64,000 nucleotides of DNA from Seison nebaliae. Lineage: Eukaryota; Rotifera; Pararotatoria; Seisonacea; Seisonidae. The position numbers and the translations under genes were made by a program. The first letter of the stretch is position 1; each line of letters begins with the position of its first letter. The stretch covers positions 1 to 64,000 of the forward strand of contig JALJEE010002157.1 in assembly GCA_023231475.1 (NCBI GenBank), read 5' to 3'. Shown one piece after another: positions 1 to 12,500 of the stretch. The notes under the pieces were generated by a model. It saw only the letters and a program-made list of their open reading frames with translations, was not told the origin of the DNA and ran no database searches.

Positions 1-792
1 ACTCCTGTCATGTTTGGGGAAATCTAGGTAACATCTTTCTGATTAGTTCTAAATTGATGAAATTAATAGTATATTTATAAATAGACAAAATTAGTCCTCT
101 TCTCATCGAAACATCAATACATTCATCAAGGAGATATTGTGAGTCACCAGTTTTATATGAACCTTGTTACTTCATATCATATACAATACATCTCTAGAAA
201 TACTAATTGCGATAACGGTGCTGGAGATGGTATTTATCGATACCAATCAATGGTGATTCTCCTACCGAAATACACCGATTGATCGACGTTGGGGAAGATA
301 GAAATTTTTTATCTATTATTCAAATTTATTCCGACCGCAATTTCTCTAATAAATAAGAATAATTATTGTTTTTAAATGATAACGGAATGGTCAGTGAAAA
401 TCGATGAAAAGAAAAATAGATATTGAAGAGAATGAAGGACAGATGGTTAAGCTTTGAATTGGACCTGAAGGTTCAATCAGAAAGTGAATAACTATGAATG
501 TTCTGCGGAGGGAGGAGTTGATGGAAATATTTCGAATTTAACATAGAATTTATGGGAGTGCATTGAACATTGAGAAGATGATTGGTTGCCATGTCAACAT
601 GCAACTGCCATGGTTGTATTGAGTAGTGAGAGTAGAAGAGAATTCGATTAAGAAAAATTGAAAAGGAGAAAAGTTTCGCCCGGAGATTTGTGTGAGCCGA
701 GTTCGTTCCACAACAAATCTGTCCCAACAAAAAAAAGAGAAGATATTTCTTTTTGTAGAATTGTCAAGAAAATTTGAATATATTAAGAAAAG

Positions 793-823
<31 letters not shown>

Positions 824-824
824 G
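1..824. other. Upstream region, no gene seen
   Basis: No coding exon is supported here. The stretch ends in a GA-rich run (about 790-824) just before the first ATG of the CEP350-like gene. That run is probably 5' UTR or promoter-proximal simple sequence. Open frames on the minus strand at 473-867 are Ser/Leu/Phe-rich complements of this purine-rich DNA and carry no recognisable domain. Confidence 0.5.
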
Positions 825-3800
825 ATGAGGTCGAACTTAGAGGAAAAGAGGAAGAAGAATTTAACATTAAAGACTCGTTATGGAAAGAAAGAAAAACGAC
901 AAACGATGTCGAATAATGTTGATTTTAGTTTACCGAACACTTCGCAACAGAAGAAGAAAGTGAATTTGATGGAGAGTGAGCGAATCTCGTCCATTGAGCA
1001 CATCATGGAAACGGTATCGAATGATATTAAGGATTTCTATTACAATTCTGAAAAAGATAACCGAATTGATGGTGATGATGTGATTGATGAGAGGAAAAGA
1101 ATTAATAACGTTCGAAATAATATGAGTGTTCTGTTAAAAGGGAAAATGTTCAATTCAATTCAAGGAACGAGACTTCATGAACGAAATGAAACAATCCGAA
1201 ATGAACAAAGAAAATTCAATCGAATTCCATTAAGTGAAGAAAGTCAATCGGCTGATAATCGACTTGATCGTCTTGTGAATAATCATGTTGGAATGAAATC
1301 ACCAGCAGTTCGATTTGATGATAATTATTACGAGGAATCTTCCGTCGGATCTCCGTGGAATGAAGAGAATTTTTTTGAAAAAAGAAATTCTATTGAAAGA
1401 AATCCATCTCAAATTAATTCGTTTAATTCAGACGGAATGATAAACAATAAATATTATTCTCCTAATCAATTATCGGAATTGATGAGAATGCAAATCGATC
1501 GAGCAGAATATTCGAGGAAAATGGAAGATCAAATTCAAAATATGAATGAATTAGCTACACAACCAAATTCGTATCAATTCCATAACGAACGACGAATGAA
1601 AGTGCCACCAAATGGAAGTTCGATTTCACTTTCACCCAATCGTCGATCTCAACGAAAATTGTCAAATGAAGATGAGAAAATGCTTAGTCGTTTATTGAAA
1701 GCTCAACAAAATACGACGGATATTATTCGAAATATGTTAGATGGTAAAACGGTAAATTATCCGACTCATCATCATCATCATAATTATTCACGTTCGATGG
1801 ATCATCCGACAAATTATAAAAATTCATTCCAAAATGAAAATCGTGACGAAAATTATTTTGAACCATCCGAACGATATCATTCACCCAACACAAATTATCA
1901 TCATCGAATGAGTCAAATGACTGAGAATGAATCAATGACAACTGATAAGAGAATGGCCAATTCCTATACATTTTCAAATAATCGTTATTATAATTCACCA
2001 TCATTTTTTGAAAAAAATCGGAAAACGACAAATTCGAAATTTCTTCATGTTTCCGATATTGTTTGTCAACCGGTTGAAAGACGAATTCTGGTGAAAGATG
2101 AAGCGACAAATACTTCACTAATAAATTTTGGAGGAAATTCCAAATCGACCGATAATTTACCACTTTCGTCCGGAATTCCTTCGAATGAAATTGGGAATGA
2201 TTGGAAGAAAAATGCGAAAGAAAATGTAAAAACGAAAGTGAATGGAACGACGAAACGAATGAGGAAAAGTCGATCTCCTTCGACTAATTCGAGTAGTTCT
2301 TATACGTCGACTGAATCGTCATCATCTCAATCATCATCTGAATCGGCGTCTTCTTCGTCTTCTCATTTGACTTCATCTAACAAGACAATTGTTGAACAAA
2401 AAAAAAATAAAGAAGAAAATTTGAAAAAAAAAAATGAAGAAATATCATTAACAATACCATCAGTTCTACCAATGGGTAGTATGAGGAAGAGATTGAAAAT
2501 GGAAGAAGGAAAATCTTCTTATCTTCAGAAAACGGAAGATAAATTAACGAAAATTGATTGGAAATCAGATGAACGACGACAAGAACTGATTGTGGAAAGT
2601 AAACGTCTTCATTTAATTACGAGTAGTAAAATTGAAAAATTAGTTGGACAAATTGATGAACGTCAACAGGATTTACTTCGTCATCCTGATTATCGTCAAC
2701 GATCTTGGACGAAGAAAGATGTCTTACATTATGACAGACGATTAACATCATTAAAACGAGAAAGAAATTTCATAATTAATAATCATAACAAACAACAACA
2801 GTCGATAAGGAGATTGCTTCAGGAAGCGAAAGAGAAATTTGTTCATAATTCAATTTTGGATGTAGAAGTAAATCATAATAAATCGCAACGATTACGTGTC
2901 CATTCGGATGATTCTTATCCATCTGATCATTCAATTCAACTCATCAAACAACGACGGAATAGTTTAGATCGATCGACGAATTCTTTATCGTCCGCCAATT
3001 CCCCGTTGGCACCAAATTCTCTAAAGAAATTTAAAAATATCAGAAAGAGTCAAGGAATTAATGATTATGAACAAAAATCTCATTCGCCTTCAAATCATCA
3101 ATTTATTGATGAGATGGAACAACATCATTTATCCACCACCAATATATCGATGAGATTACGAGATAAAATGAATCGATATAAAACCGATTTGACTCAATTA
3201 TCGAAAAGTTTGAAAGAAGTCGATGTACCAAATTCGATTAAATTAATTCCTAATCAATATTCATCAATTCATCCACCAAACAAACCATCACCACAAACAA
3301 CAACAACAACAACTGAATTGATAAGAAAACCATTAAAAGAATCGATAATTGATCAACCGACAAAACCATCTTCGTTATCGGTAAATGATGAGAATAAACA
3401 TATTCAAGCGACAATTGTTGACGATATTGTGAAAGAAGTTCCTCGTCCAACGACAGAAACGATAAAAACAAAATATATTAAAGATAAATCTTTAAGCTCA
3501 TCGTCGACGGATTCGTCGTCAAATTCAATTTCAAAAGAATCAAAGAAATTTTCAGATCGATCAATTACTCAAAGTATTTCTGGTCAGAACAAAAATAAAA
3601 CTAATTCGAACGTCTCCTCAACCACTTTCTCCGTTTCCTCACCTCATTTATCGGAGAAACGACAATTTCAACAACCGTCAGAATCGACAACTTCATCAGT
3701 TTCTTCTTCGTCATCATCGTCATCTTCTTCGTCATCATCATCATCTCAAAATACGGTAAAAGAAAACATTCCACCATCATTGAACAAAATTGGAAGTGAA

Positions 3801-5815
3801 ATAAAAGATAAATTAGAACGAGATAAATTATCAGATAACGACAATGAAATTACTGAAGAATTATCTGATAATTTCGATATTGATAATAATTTTCAATTTT
3901 CTTCATCAAACAAATCCACATCATTGTCAGTACCAGAAACAGGACGTACTGAAGAAGATGGAAATATTCATGAAAATGATGATTTCTTTTCCGGAAAGAA
4001 GACGGAATCGTCTCTATCATTTCAGGATTCGACTCTCGGTTATAATAGACATTCGATGGAAGAATCGATCGTTGTTAAAGAAAAATCGGTGACTGATAAT
4101 TCCAAGTCGATAGTTGATCATGAAAAAATGATTGGTGATCATTTGAAATCATTTAGTGATCAAGATAAATCGATAATCGATTATAATCAAAAATCGATAG
4201 ATGAAAATTCAAATTACATAAAAGAAAAAATTTCAGAGAAAATAGAAGAAAGTGAAGATAATCTTTTAACTGATTATGATATCGATCCACTTGATAGTGC
4301 GTCTCATTCAAATTCATCATCTCCAAGAAAATTATTTGACACTTCCCAAAAAACAGTCGACGACCAATTGGAAGAGATAAATGAGAAGAAATTGGAGAAA
4401 AGATCGAAAGAGAATTTTGTAGATAATTTAGTGAACGAGATAATTGAGGAAGAAATTGAAAAATGTTTCAGAATTCGAGAAAAAAAATTGAATAAAATCG
4501 ATTCGGTGGCACAGAATGCTCAAAATGAGAACGATGACGAATTACCATCTTTAGATTTGAACGGAATAAATTTCTGTGATGAACTTACCATTCCAGGAAA
4601 TGATGAATTTATGATGGAGAATTTGAAAGAATTGGAACATGAACAAGTTAATTTTAAATTAAAATTTTTTTTAATTTTACTTTTTTTTCCAAACAATAGT
4701 ACGTCACAGAACAACTTGATATTTTCGAACAATTCTCCAGAAAGATATGGAAAAATAAAGATAAATTAGAAAATTATCTTTATTTGAAAAATGCGGAAGA
4801 TTTTGAAGAGAAATTTTCAATTCTCAAATCGATGGGAACGAATGATGAAATGATATTAAATTTTAATAAGAAATATGATCGTTTAAATGATTATTCGTCT
4901 ATTCTTACCAATTACATATTTCCACAAAGTTCATTTTATGTCATTCATCATTCTCAATTTCTTCTTTCTGTAGATTTTTGTAAATTGGAAGAAATGAAGC
5001 GAATTATTGTAATTCAAACGATTGATACATTGAAAATAGTTTTGTCTGATTTCTTTTATGCTATATTGGTCAATTGTTATGAGAGGAATAATTGTGAGAG
5101 GAAAGGCAAATGGATGAAATATTCTGTCACTTTTTGCCAATCTCACACTGCCAAATTTCCAAGATGTTACGACGATTTCTTCTACATTCTAGGAAAGAAT
5201 GTTTCAATTCATTAATTTTATTTAAAAATTCTTAATTTTTCTTTTCGTCTACAGTTCTTTTTAGAAATGAATCTCAATGACAATGAACCGATGTTATTGG
5301 AGCGAATGAAAATAAATGGAATGAAATCATCTTATCGAGTTTCGTTAACTCGAGGAATGATTCATGGGGGAATATGCACATTCTCTCTCTACACTAATTG
5401 GTCGTCGTTGAAACGAGATGATATTGTCGACGAGATTATTCTCGACAATTGTCGTAAAGACGAACCAAATTGGACGAATTATTACGAGGAAGAATGTCAA
5501 TTATTGAACGTCGCAACAAATGAAATATTTCGCCATTTAGTCGAACTTTGTACAGATGAATGTTTGAAAAGTTTCAGAAGGAAACATTCATCAAATCATT
5601 TACCGCAGAAAGGTTTCCATACGAAATTGCAGAAGATTAAGAATGAATTGATACATCATCGACGATCAATCTCCAACAAATTAAACGATGACGATGACAC
5701 ATTAAATGATATTAGTACACATGCCAACATTTGCATGAATTCATTCCGTCGACGATTATTTTATAATCATCTAATTTTTCCTTCGGATGAATTGCTCGAT
5801 TTGTCTATAAAATGA
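825..5815 (+). CDS. CEP350: CEP350-like centrosomal protein
   Basis: Three exons fit in frame: 825-4646, 4700-5200 and 5255-5815, joined by GT-AG introns of 53-54 bp, both phase 0, giving about 1627 residues. Assignment rests on the C-terminus. Residues from SLKRDDIVDEII through KDEPNWTNYYEEE and NEIFRHLVELC match the last domain of animal CEP350 (known pattern: RDxVDxI, then an acidic stretch, W-x-NY-x-EDE, and a hydrophobic IF-x-x-L helix). The rest is low-complexity, with Ser runs, His runs and a charged helical segment near residues 600-700 likely to be coiled coil. In vertebrates CEP350 anchors microtubules at centrosomes and recruits FOP/CEP43. No CAP-Gly domain is visible, unlike human CEP350, and the protein is about half as long. 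The first ATG in frame is at 825; a second lies at about 905. A further in-frame 45-bp intron near 4928-4972 is possible but not required. Confidence 0.7.
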
Positions 5816-6640
5816 AAAACAATTTTTTTAATGATCTTAATAAAAGAAATTATTTTATTATAATTTATCAATCAATTCCTTTCTAATTTCTCTGTATATT
5901 TCAAAATTTCAAAAATAATTTTAAATATTTCTGCTCATTTCCTTCCCATTCATTAGTAATACGACGAATGACCTTTTAGAAATTAATAGGAAAATCAATC
6001 CTAATTCCATATAGTCATCCATATCTTCAATTTAGTTAGACATATTATTTTTACTATTCATTTCCACTAACATACCTCCTACGTATCACACGTTGATTGA
6101 CATTGACCTTCCTCTATTCGTCTCCGTCTAAAAAAAAGAAAAATTTGTGGGAATTGATGAATGACACTAGATTGTCTTATCATACTATTTATTACCGTCA
6201 TTTTTCGATTGTCAAATTTTCAAGCTAATCATAATTTCCGACCAACTATTCAAAATCATTAGAGAACAAGAATGGTCAGTTTCATCAATCACCAAATTCA
6301 TTTCGCCCAATTTCCTGTAGAATTCTCAAAAACTATTTTATTTAGGGGAAAAGTATAATGGAATGAAAAAAAATGATTGATGTCATTCCTAAAAAAACTT
6401 GAATAGCGAATGAATCATTGAATAATGGAAAAAAACAAAATTTTCAATTGGAAGTACTTTGGATACGTCACCCTTATTCCTGTGACAGGATTGTGTTATT
6501 CTTTTCGTACGAATAAATCGCTAAAAGATTTTTTTTAATTTGAACTGAAAAATCATTTTCCTCTGCAAAGCTTTTAAAGGAATCATAAAAACCGTCCAAG
6601 ATTTTTAGAGAATTGAAACAAAATTAGAATTACATAAAGG

Positions 6641-6820
6641 ACCTGCGTAGCACAGTGGTCTACGCACGTTCCACGCATATTTGCGAAATAACGTACCCGA
6701 CATCTCCATAGAGTTATATTAGGCGTGTGTAGCGCAGTGGTCTATACAACAACGATGGGACACACGTCTCACGCAACGTAGAGATCTCTTACCACTGACC
6801 GTAGAGGAGGATATCGATCA
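6641..6820 (+). repeat. Tandem tRNA A-box-like motifs, possible SINE remnant
   Basis: TAGCACAGTGG (6648-6658) and TAGCGCAGTGG (6730-6740) both match the tRNA A-box consensus TRGCNNARYGG, and each is followed by TCTA. They lie 82 bp apart, roughly one tRNA length. No convincing B box (GGTTCGANTCC) follows either, and I could not fold a complete cloverleaf, so functional tRNA genes are unlikely. A degraded tRNA-derived SINE or a tRNA pseudogene pair is the best reading. Confidence 0.35.
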
Positions 6821-8934
6821 GAAATTTCAATTTATCTTGACTGGAATTTCAATAAGAAAAAAAATTAATAATTATATAACATAAATCTAATTAATTTTCC
6901 ATTGATTAAATGTTATTGAACAATGTAATTCGTAGGAGTATTGGTTATTGTACCACAATTAATATATCGAGTAAAAGAAATATTTGTACTATTGAAAGTT
7001 ACACCAGAAATATTTTTGATATTTTCCAATTAACATTTCACTTCTCATCTTTTTGAACATATTTTTTTATAGGAATAGAATATAAGAAAATAGTGTTAAA
7101 CTATATAATCATGATTATCTCGGATTATGATGGAGATTTATCTTATGGTTATTTCGGTTTTCTTTTTTCGACTAGTTGGTTGGACAAACCCATTTGTTCC
7201 ACATTATTTTCGTGCTTTTCACGATTATATCCCTAATAAATTCTAGAATGACAACAATTTCAAGTCAGAGAATATTGCGTGCGCAATAATTTTTCGGTAA
7301 GAAAATGATATTAGTCACAATCATCAGTTAAGTAGATTATTGACAGAAATTATTCACAGAAATGGAAATTTTTAGTAATTGAGAAATATTCCAAACCGGA
7401 AAGTTTTTTTCTTTTGCATTCTGATGTAATATATTTACAATATTTTATTAGAATCCATATCCTTATCAACAAATTGTGCAACGAAAATTTGTTTTCGGTT
7501 GAATGTGAACAAACTTTATTTTCAAAATGTTCTACTTTTGAAACTCAAACTAATTAATTTGAATATTTTTTCCGATTAAATTCTCCTTTATATTATATTC
7601 GTAGAAAAACCAATCTTATTATTAATAAGTATCATTTACCTACCTTCAAATAACAATTCTAATGTAATTTCAGACGGTTTTCATATGAAGTAGAAGATTT
7701 ATTAAAAACAATTTATGATAAATCGTAAAGGTGAATCCAAATTGTGAGAAGGGCTTTCCTTCCCTAATTATTTTTCAGATTTTTTTTATCACTTCAATTT
7801 CGATGATAACGTCAGATAAACTGATGATTGAAACATTTTTGTTCTTTTTTATTATTTGAAACTCTCTGTATAGGTAATTTGAAAACAGAAAGCCAAAGTG
7901 GTAAATGATACAGATGAACATTTTGGGAATCATTAATTTGCAAATTTTACCAATTTTTATTTATTGACCTTGTCTGTGACGTATTACTGGTACTCCGATG
8001 GCATCAGAGTATTAAAATGGTAATGTATTATGCTCATTTTAACTTCCAAGTCACATAATTATCGTCATTAAAGATGATGTGCTAAATTTCTTTATTGCTA
8101 TACCAACCTTTTAGCGACTACATTTAATGAAACATGACCATCATTTGAAAATGAGAATCATCAAACATTTTAGGTTTTAGTAATAAAAAAATTGCAATTC
8201 CTTAAATTTTGTTCATTTTAATGCTCAATTTATTTTTTAAGTTTTTTTATTATTATATATGGCCGTCTGATATTTGCGGAGGAACTAAAATGCAGAATAA
8301 TTTCAATGAAAGGATTGAGGTCAGACTAATTATTATGGAAATATTATAGTTAGTCTGATTATAAATATTATACTAAATGTAAATTTGAGGTAGACATGTT
8401 CATGTTGAGAAACAAAACGATTGGTTTTTTGATTCCAAAAATTATATGTTTTCTAATCATATTTCAAATCATAAATAATTTATATTCGACGGTTCACTCT
8501 AATAACAAAGAGGATACGTCGAATATATTAGACCGAAATTGGAGCGCGATATTCTTCTAGTAATATATTGTAACAACGATATAATCTTACCAGAATTCAA
8601 AATGTTGAGAAAAATGACATAAACATGTCACATTTTATTATAAATAAAAATAAGAATAATTATCGCATTAGTAATTATTTCTAATTTTTCTACAACATGC
8701 CAAATGCACTATTCCTCATTCTCATAATACGTCTTCTATTCTTCTTCTTTTTGTCTAACAATCTTACACTTCTTTTTGTAAGACTAAAATTTCATTCACA
8801 TAATGATCATCCTACAATTCACTCTTCGGATTCCATCATAGTGCCATTCTTATTTTAATCGTAATAATATTAGTAAAACTGAATTATTCATAAAGCAGAA
8901 CAGACAACAATATTTAGTTGATATCATAGTTATA

Positions 8935-9094
8935 GGACAAAATACCACCCTGTTTTTTTTTTTGGAAAAAAAGGAAAAATGGCACTTTTGTTTTGTACTA
9001 AAATTCCTCTGATGGGTATTTCTTATGAAAAAAAAGAAAAAAAGTGCCATTCTTTCTTTTTTGTCAAAAAAACAGGTAGGGTGGTATTTTGTCC
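8935..9094. mobile_element. MITE-like inverted repeat element
   Basis: The outer ends are exact inverted copies, GGACAAAATACCACCCT on the left and AGGGTGGTATTTTGTCC on the right. The arms continue inward with T/A-rich tracts and ATGGCACTTTT facing AAAAGTGCCAT. The whole element is about 160 bp with no coding capacity. GATATCAT occurs at 8920-8927 and again at 9102-9109; it may be an 8-bp target-site duplication or, because GATATC is palindromic, an extension of the inverted repeat. Confidence 0.55.
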
Positions 9095-9442
9095 GACACC
9101 CGATATCATTCGCCTCTCAATTATTTACAATTGAGCATTCGATTGAGAAGTATTTGGAGTGGAATTTATTTTTGTTTATTTGCCGAGATACAAAATTTCC
9201 ATGGGCCAATGAATGTTCCAAATAATAAACAAGAGTTGTTAATGTTGGTGCTGTTACTTTACCCCCGAAAAAAATGAGAATTAAACAGAAAAATGAGATA
9301 TTAAGGGCTTTCTGTTCATTCAAAATTAACGTTCATTCGAAAGAGGATTCTATGCTCTTTCAAATGAGTATCATATCGTCTTTTAAAATTTAATTTAAGT
9401 ATAAAAATTTTAGGAAAAAATTGAATTTTTTTTTAATCTTTT

Positions 9443-9588
9443 TTTCAAAAAATTCAATTTCTATTTATTGTTGTCGATTTTTTGACAATAGAAGTTGAAC
9501 GTGGCTATCTAATGATGTCTTTTTCATCAAATTTGGATAACCAATAAAAAATCGACAGAAACAAATAGAAATTGAATTTTTTGAAATA
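9443..9588. repeat. Long imperfect hairpin
   Basis: The left arm (about 9443-9490) and right arm (about 9541-9588) are inverted copies. Both contain TCAAAAAATTCAATTTCTATTT and then TGTCGATTTTTT when read inward, with a few mismatches and a loop of roughly 50 bp. It lies only about 350 bp from the MITE-like element. It could be a second, older foldback element or a transcribed hairpin. Confidence 0.45.
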
Positions 9589-12500
9589 TTTTAATGTCTA
9601 TATCTCATAATTTTTATGATTATTGAACGAAGAAGTTAAATTCGCTACTATAATATTCATCTTTGGATCTACGAATGGCAGAAAAGTTCAAAATTGAAAT
9701 TCATTATTATCAATTTCTTTTATTATTATTAATATTATTTATTTAAAATTTCCGTCGAGATAAATGAGAATTATTGGAAGAATGTTCTATGAAATATTCT
9801 TCTTTGTAAATTATATCATTTAATATTCTTCGAGGAAACCATTCTGCAAAAGAAAATTTGATTGATACATGACTGATAAACAGTAACAGACCAAATTTCA
9901 ATTATCACTTAAATGACTCTGTTTCATTTGGGATATTAATTTTACTTCAAGATTCTCTTTCATTAAACGTAGGTTGAGTTAATGGCAAAATTTATAAGAC
10001 AGGTACATTTTGGAGGTACATTTTGTTTTATTTTCTAATTACGTTAAACTAATACAAAATGCGCAATTTGAGAAGGAATATTGCATGAAAAGAAAAAGGA
10101 TGAATTAATTTAACACGGATATCTAAACGCCTTTTATTTTGGTAGTGAATAAGAATGTTACCAAATTTTGAATTCGTTCAAAATTTCTGGCTAATATCCT
10201 CTTCACCTTTAACCACTCATCCTAACACAATATTTGTACAATATTCATTTCATTCGTCATAATATAACCTTTCGGACAAATATGCTATCTGTTATTTGGT
10301 TAATGAATACAGAGGAGTAGTATATATATTATTCATCAATTTCGGACTAACATGCACAGGAGAATGTACTGATAAAATTTGATAACGAGACAACGTTATT
10401 AATCATTATACTATATTCCAAATTTTCCTATTTCTCCTTTTCCTACTATTAATCCAATTGGGATTTACGTCATAAATTTTATATCTGAAATGGGAACAGA
10501 TTCTTATTTCCATATATCGAACCATCATATTACTGCAATCTTTTCTCCGGATGTATTCCCGATTTGTGACGACAGGTACGATTAGAATAATGCTTAAACA
10601 ATATTCATTCTAGAAGAAAAGGTGACGAACAAACATAAAAATATCTTCCTTTCTATCTATGTCATCTCTCATTCCTCAAAGGTAAATCTTTTTATTTTAT
10701 ATCACGCATAATTCATGGAACACGTAAGAATTCTAATCACTCTTGATACATTCGTGAATGAGAATAATATGCTCCATCTTCTCATTCTAATTTATAATAC
10801 TTTCATGAATATCTAATAAAAATTAATCCAACCTATCGTATAATCTACTACGCCAATATCTTCGTGTCATATCTTTTTTTCCTTTTTTTATTTCAAATAA
10901 TTTCGAAAAATTATATTATACTTTTTTGGACAATTTACGAGAATGTGTAATAGTAAATACCGAGCATAAAACATCAAGATAGATTCATTATCGTATATTC
11001 GGAATATGATTAGAAAAACTTAAATTGTTTATAAGAACTTGAATATTCTTCTATTATCAGGGAAAGAGTATAATAATATCAAAGTATTCTCAAAGTAATG
11101 GTGGTCAATTTCTTCAACATTAATTGGGAATATATTCATCACTTTAGGAGGAATATTAATGATGAATAGTTTATTATAATTTAGTAAAACTCTCTTTCAC
11201 ATTTTACCAAACAATTTTGGTCAATTATTTGTGCAAACCATCTTATTTTACCAAATAAACGATGCGCACCAGCTATTTATGTTTAACAAGAATTGATAGC
11301 ATCAAATTATTTGAATGTTTCTCTTTTATCATGTGGAATTATTTAGGAAATTTTTCCATTGATAATGAATAGGTAGCAATTAATGATTGCCTTAGAAGCA
11401 TATATTTAATCGGAAATAAAATTGCCGTTTGGTCAAATGTAGTTGCATTGGATAAAAAAAGTTTAATTATCCAGGAAAAAGTTTGGTTTTTTCATTTCTC
11501 CATTCAACACAATGGACATCATGGTTGTTCTCTACCAAATTTCCTATTTTCTAGTTAGTTTTCCTCCAAGAGATTTATCTATTCAGGATAATTAAAATAT
11601 GCGCATAATACGTTGAATAAAATGGATGGGTTCCTTTTTGGACATCTAATATATAATTCAATGTTAATACTTTTCTTTTTTCACCTCCAACACACAGAGA
11701 AGAATTATGTTCATTGGTGACGTTTCTCCAATTGGTTCCGATTAGAAATTTAGTCAACAAATTCAACAATACAACGAACCGATTTTTTCGATTACTTTTC
11801 TTTATTTCATCGAGATTTGTTCGGAAATTTTATCTTATAAATCCGACAGACTTCAGTCAAATTTTTTGACTGTTCTCTTTTCAAAAGAGTCTTTTGATGT
11901 CATTCATTCCTTAATCATATAGTGGACATGTGAAATGATATTGGTTTCTGGATAATGACAGATCGAAACTTCCTGATATTTACTCGACTATTCATTATTC
12001 CTAACCGATAATAATTCTATGTACAAGTCTCATATTATTCAAATATTAAAGTCTTTTTAAGCAGTCTCAATCGACCAACTCAAATATACTATTGGTAAAT
12101 TTTCGGTATTAGTAAGAGAAAATCGGAAAATGTTACATTAGCAGAATAAAGTGGATAAGAAATTTGGAAAGGACCGAAATTATTTTAAACTTATTTCTTG
12201 GTTGGAGATAGAAAAACGGAAATAACGCAATATTAAACATCTTCCTTTTAATATTTTTAACATTTTTCCGATTCCTTAAGAATATCGTTCTCGAACTATT
12301 GTTCTGTTCTTTCAATTTGAAGACGATTCCATTTTCTAACATTGAAATAATATTTGAATATTGTATTGTTTTTCTATCGTTTATTGATTCAACTATTTGG
12401 AATAATATTCTTCTTTCAACAATCACATTTTAGAATCAATGGATTTAATTCCATTAGCAATCCGCAATAAATGAATATTTCGTACTCTATCATTCGGTCA

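Noticed and set aside
473-867. Minus-strand frames upstream of CEP350
   Set aside because: Ser/Leu/Phe content reflects the GA-rich plus strand; no support.
6648-6720. Functional tRNA gene
   Set aside because: A box present but no B box, and no cloverleaf could be drawn.
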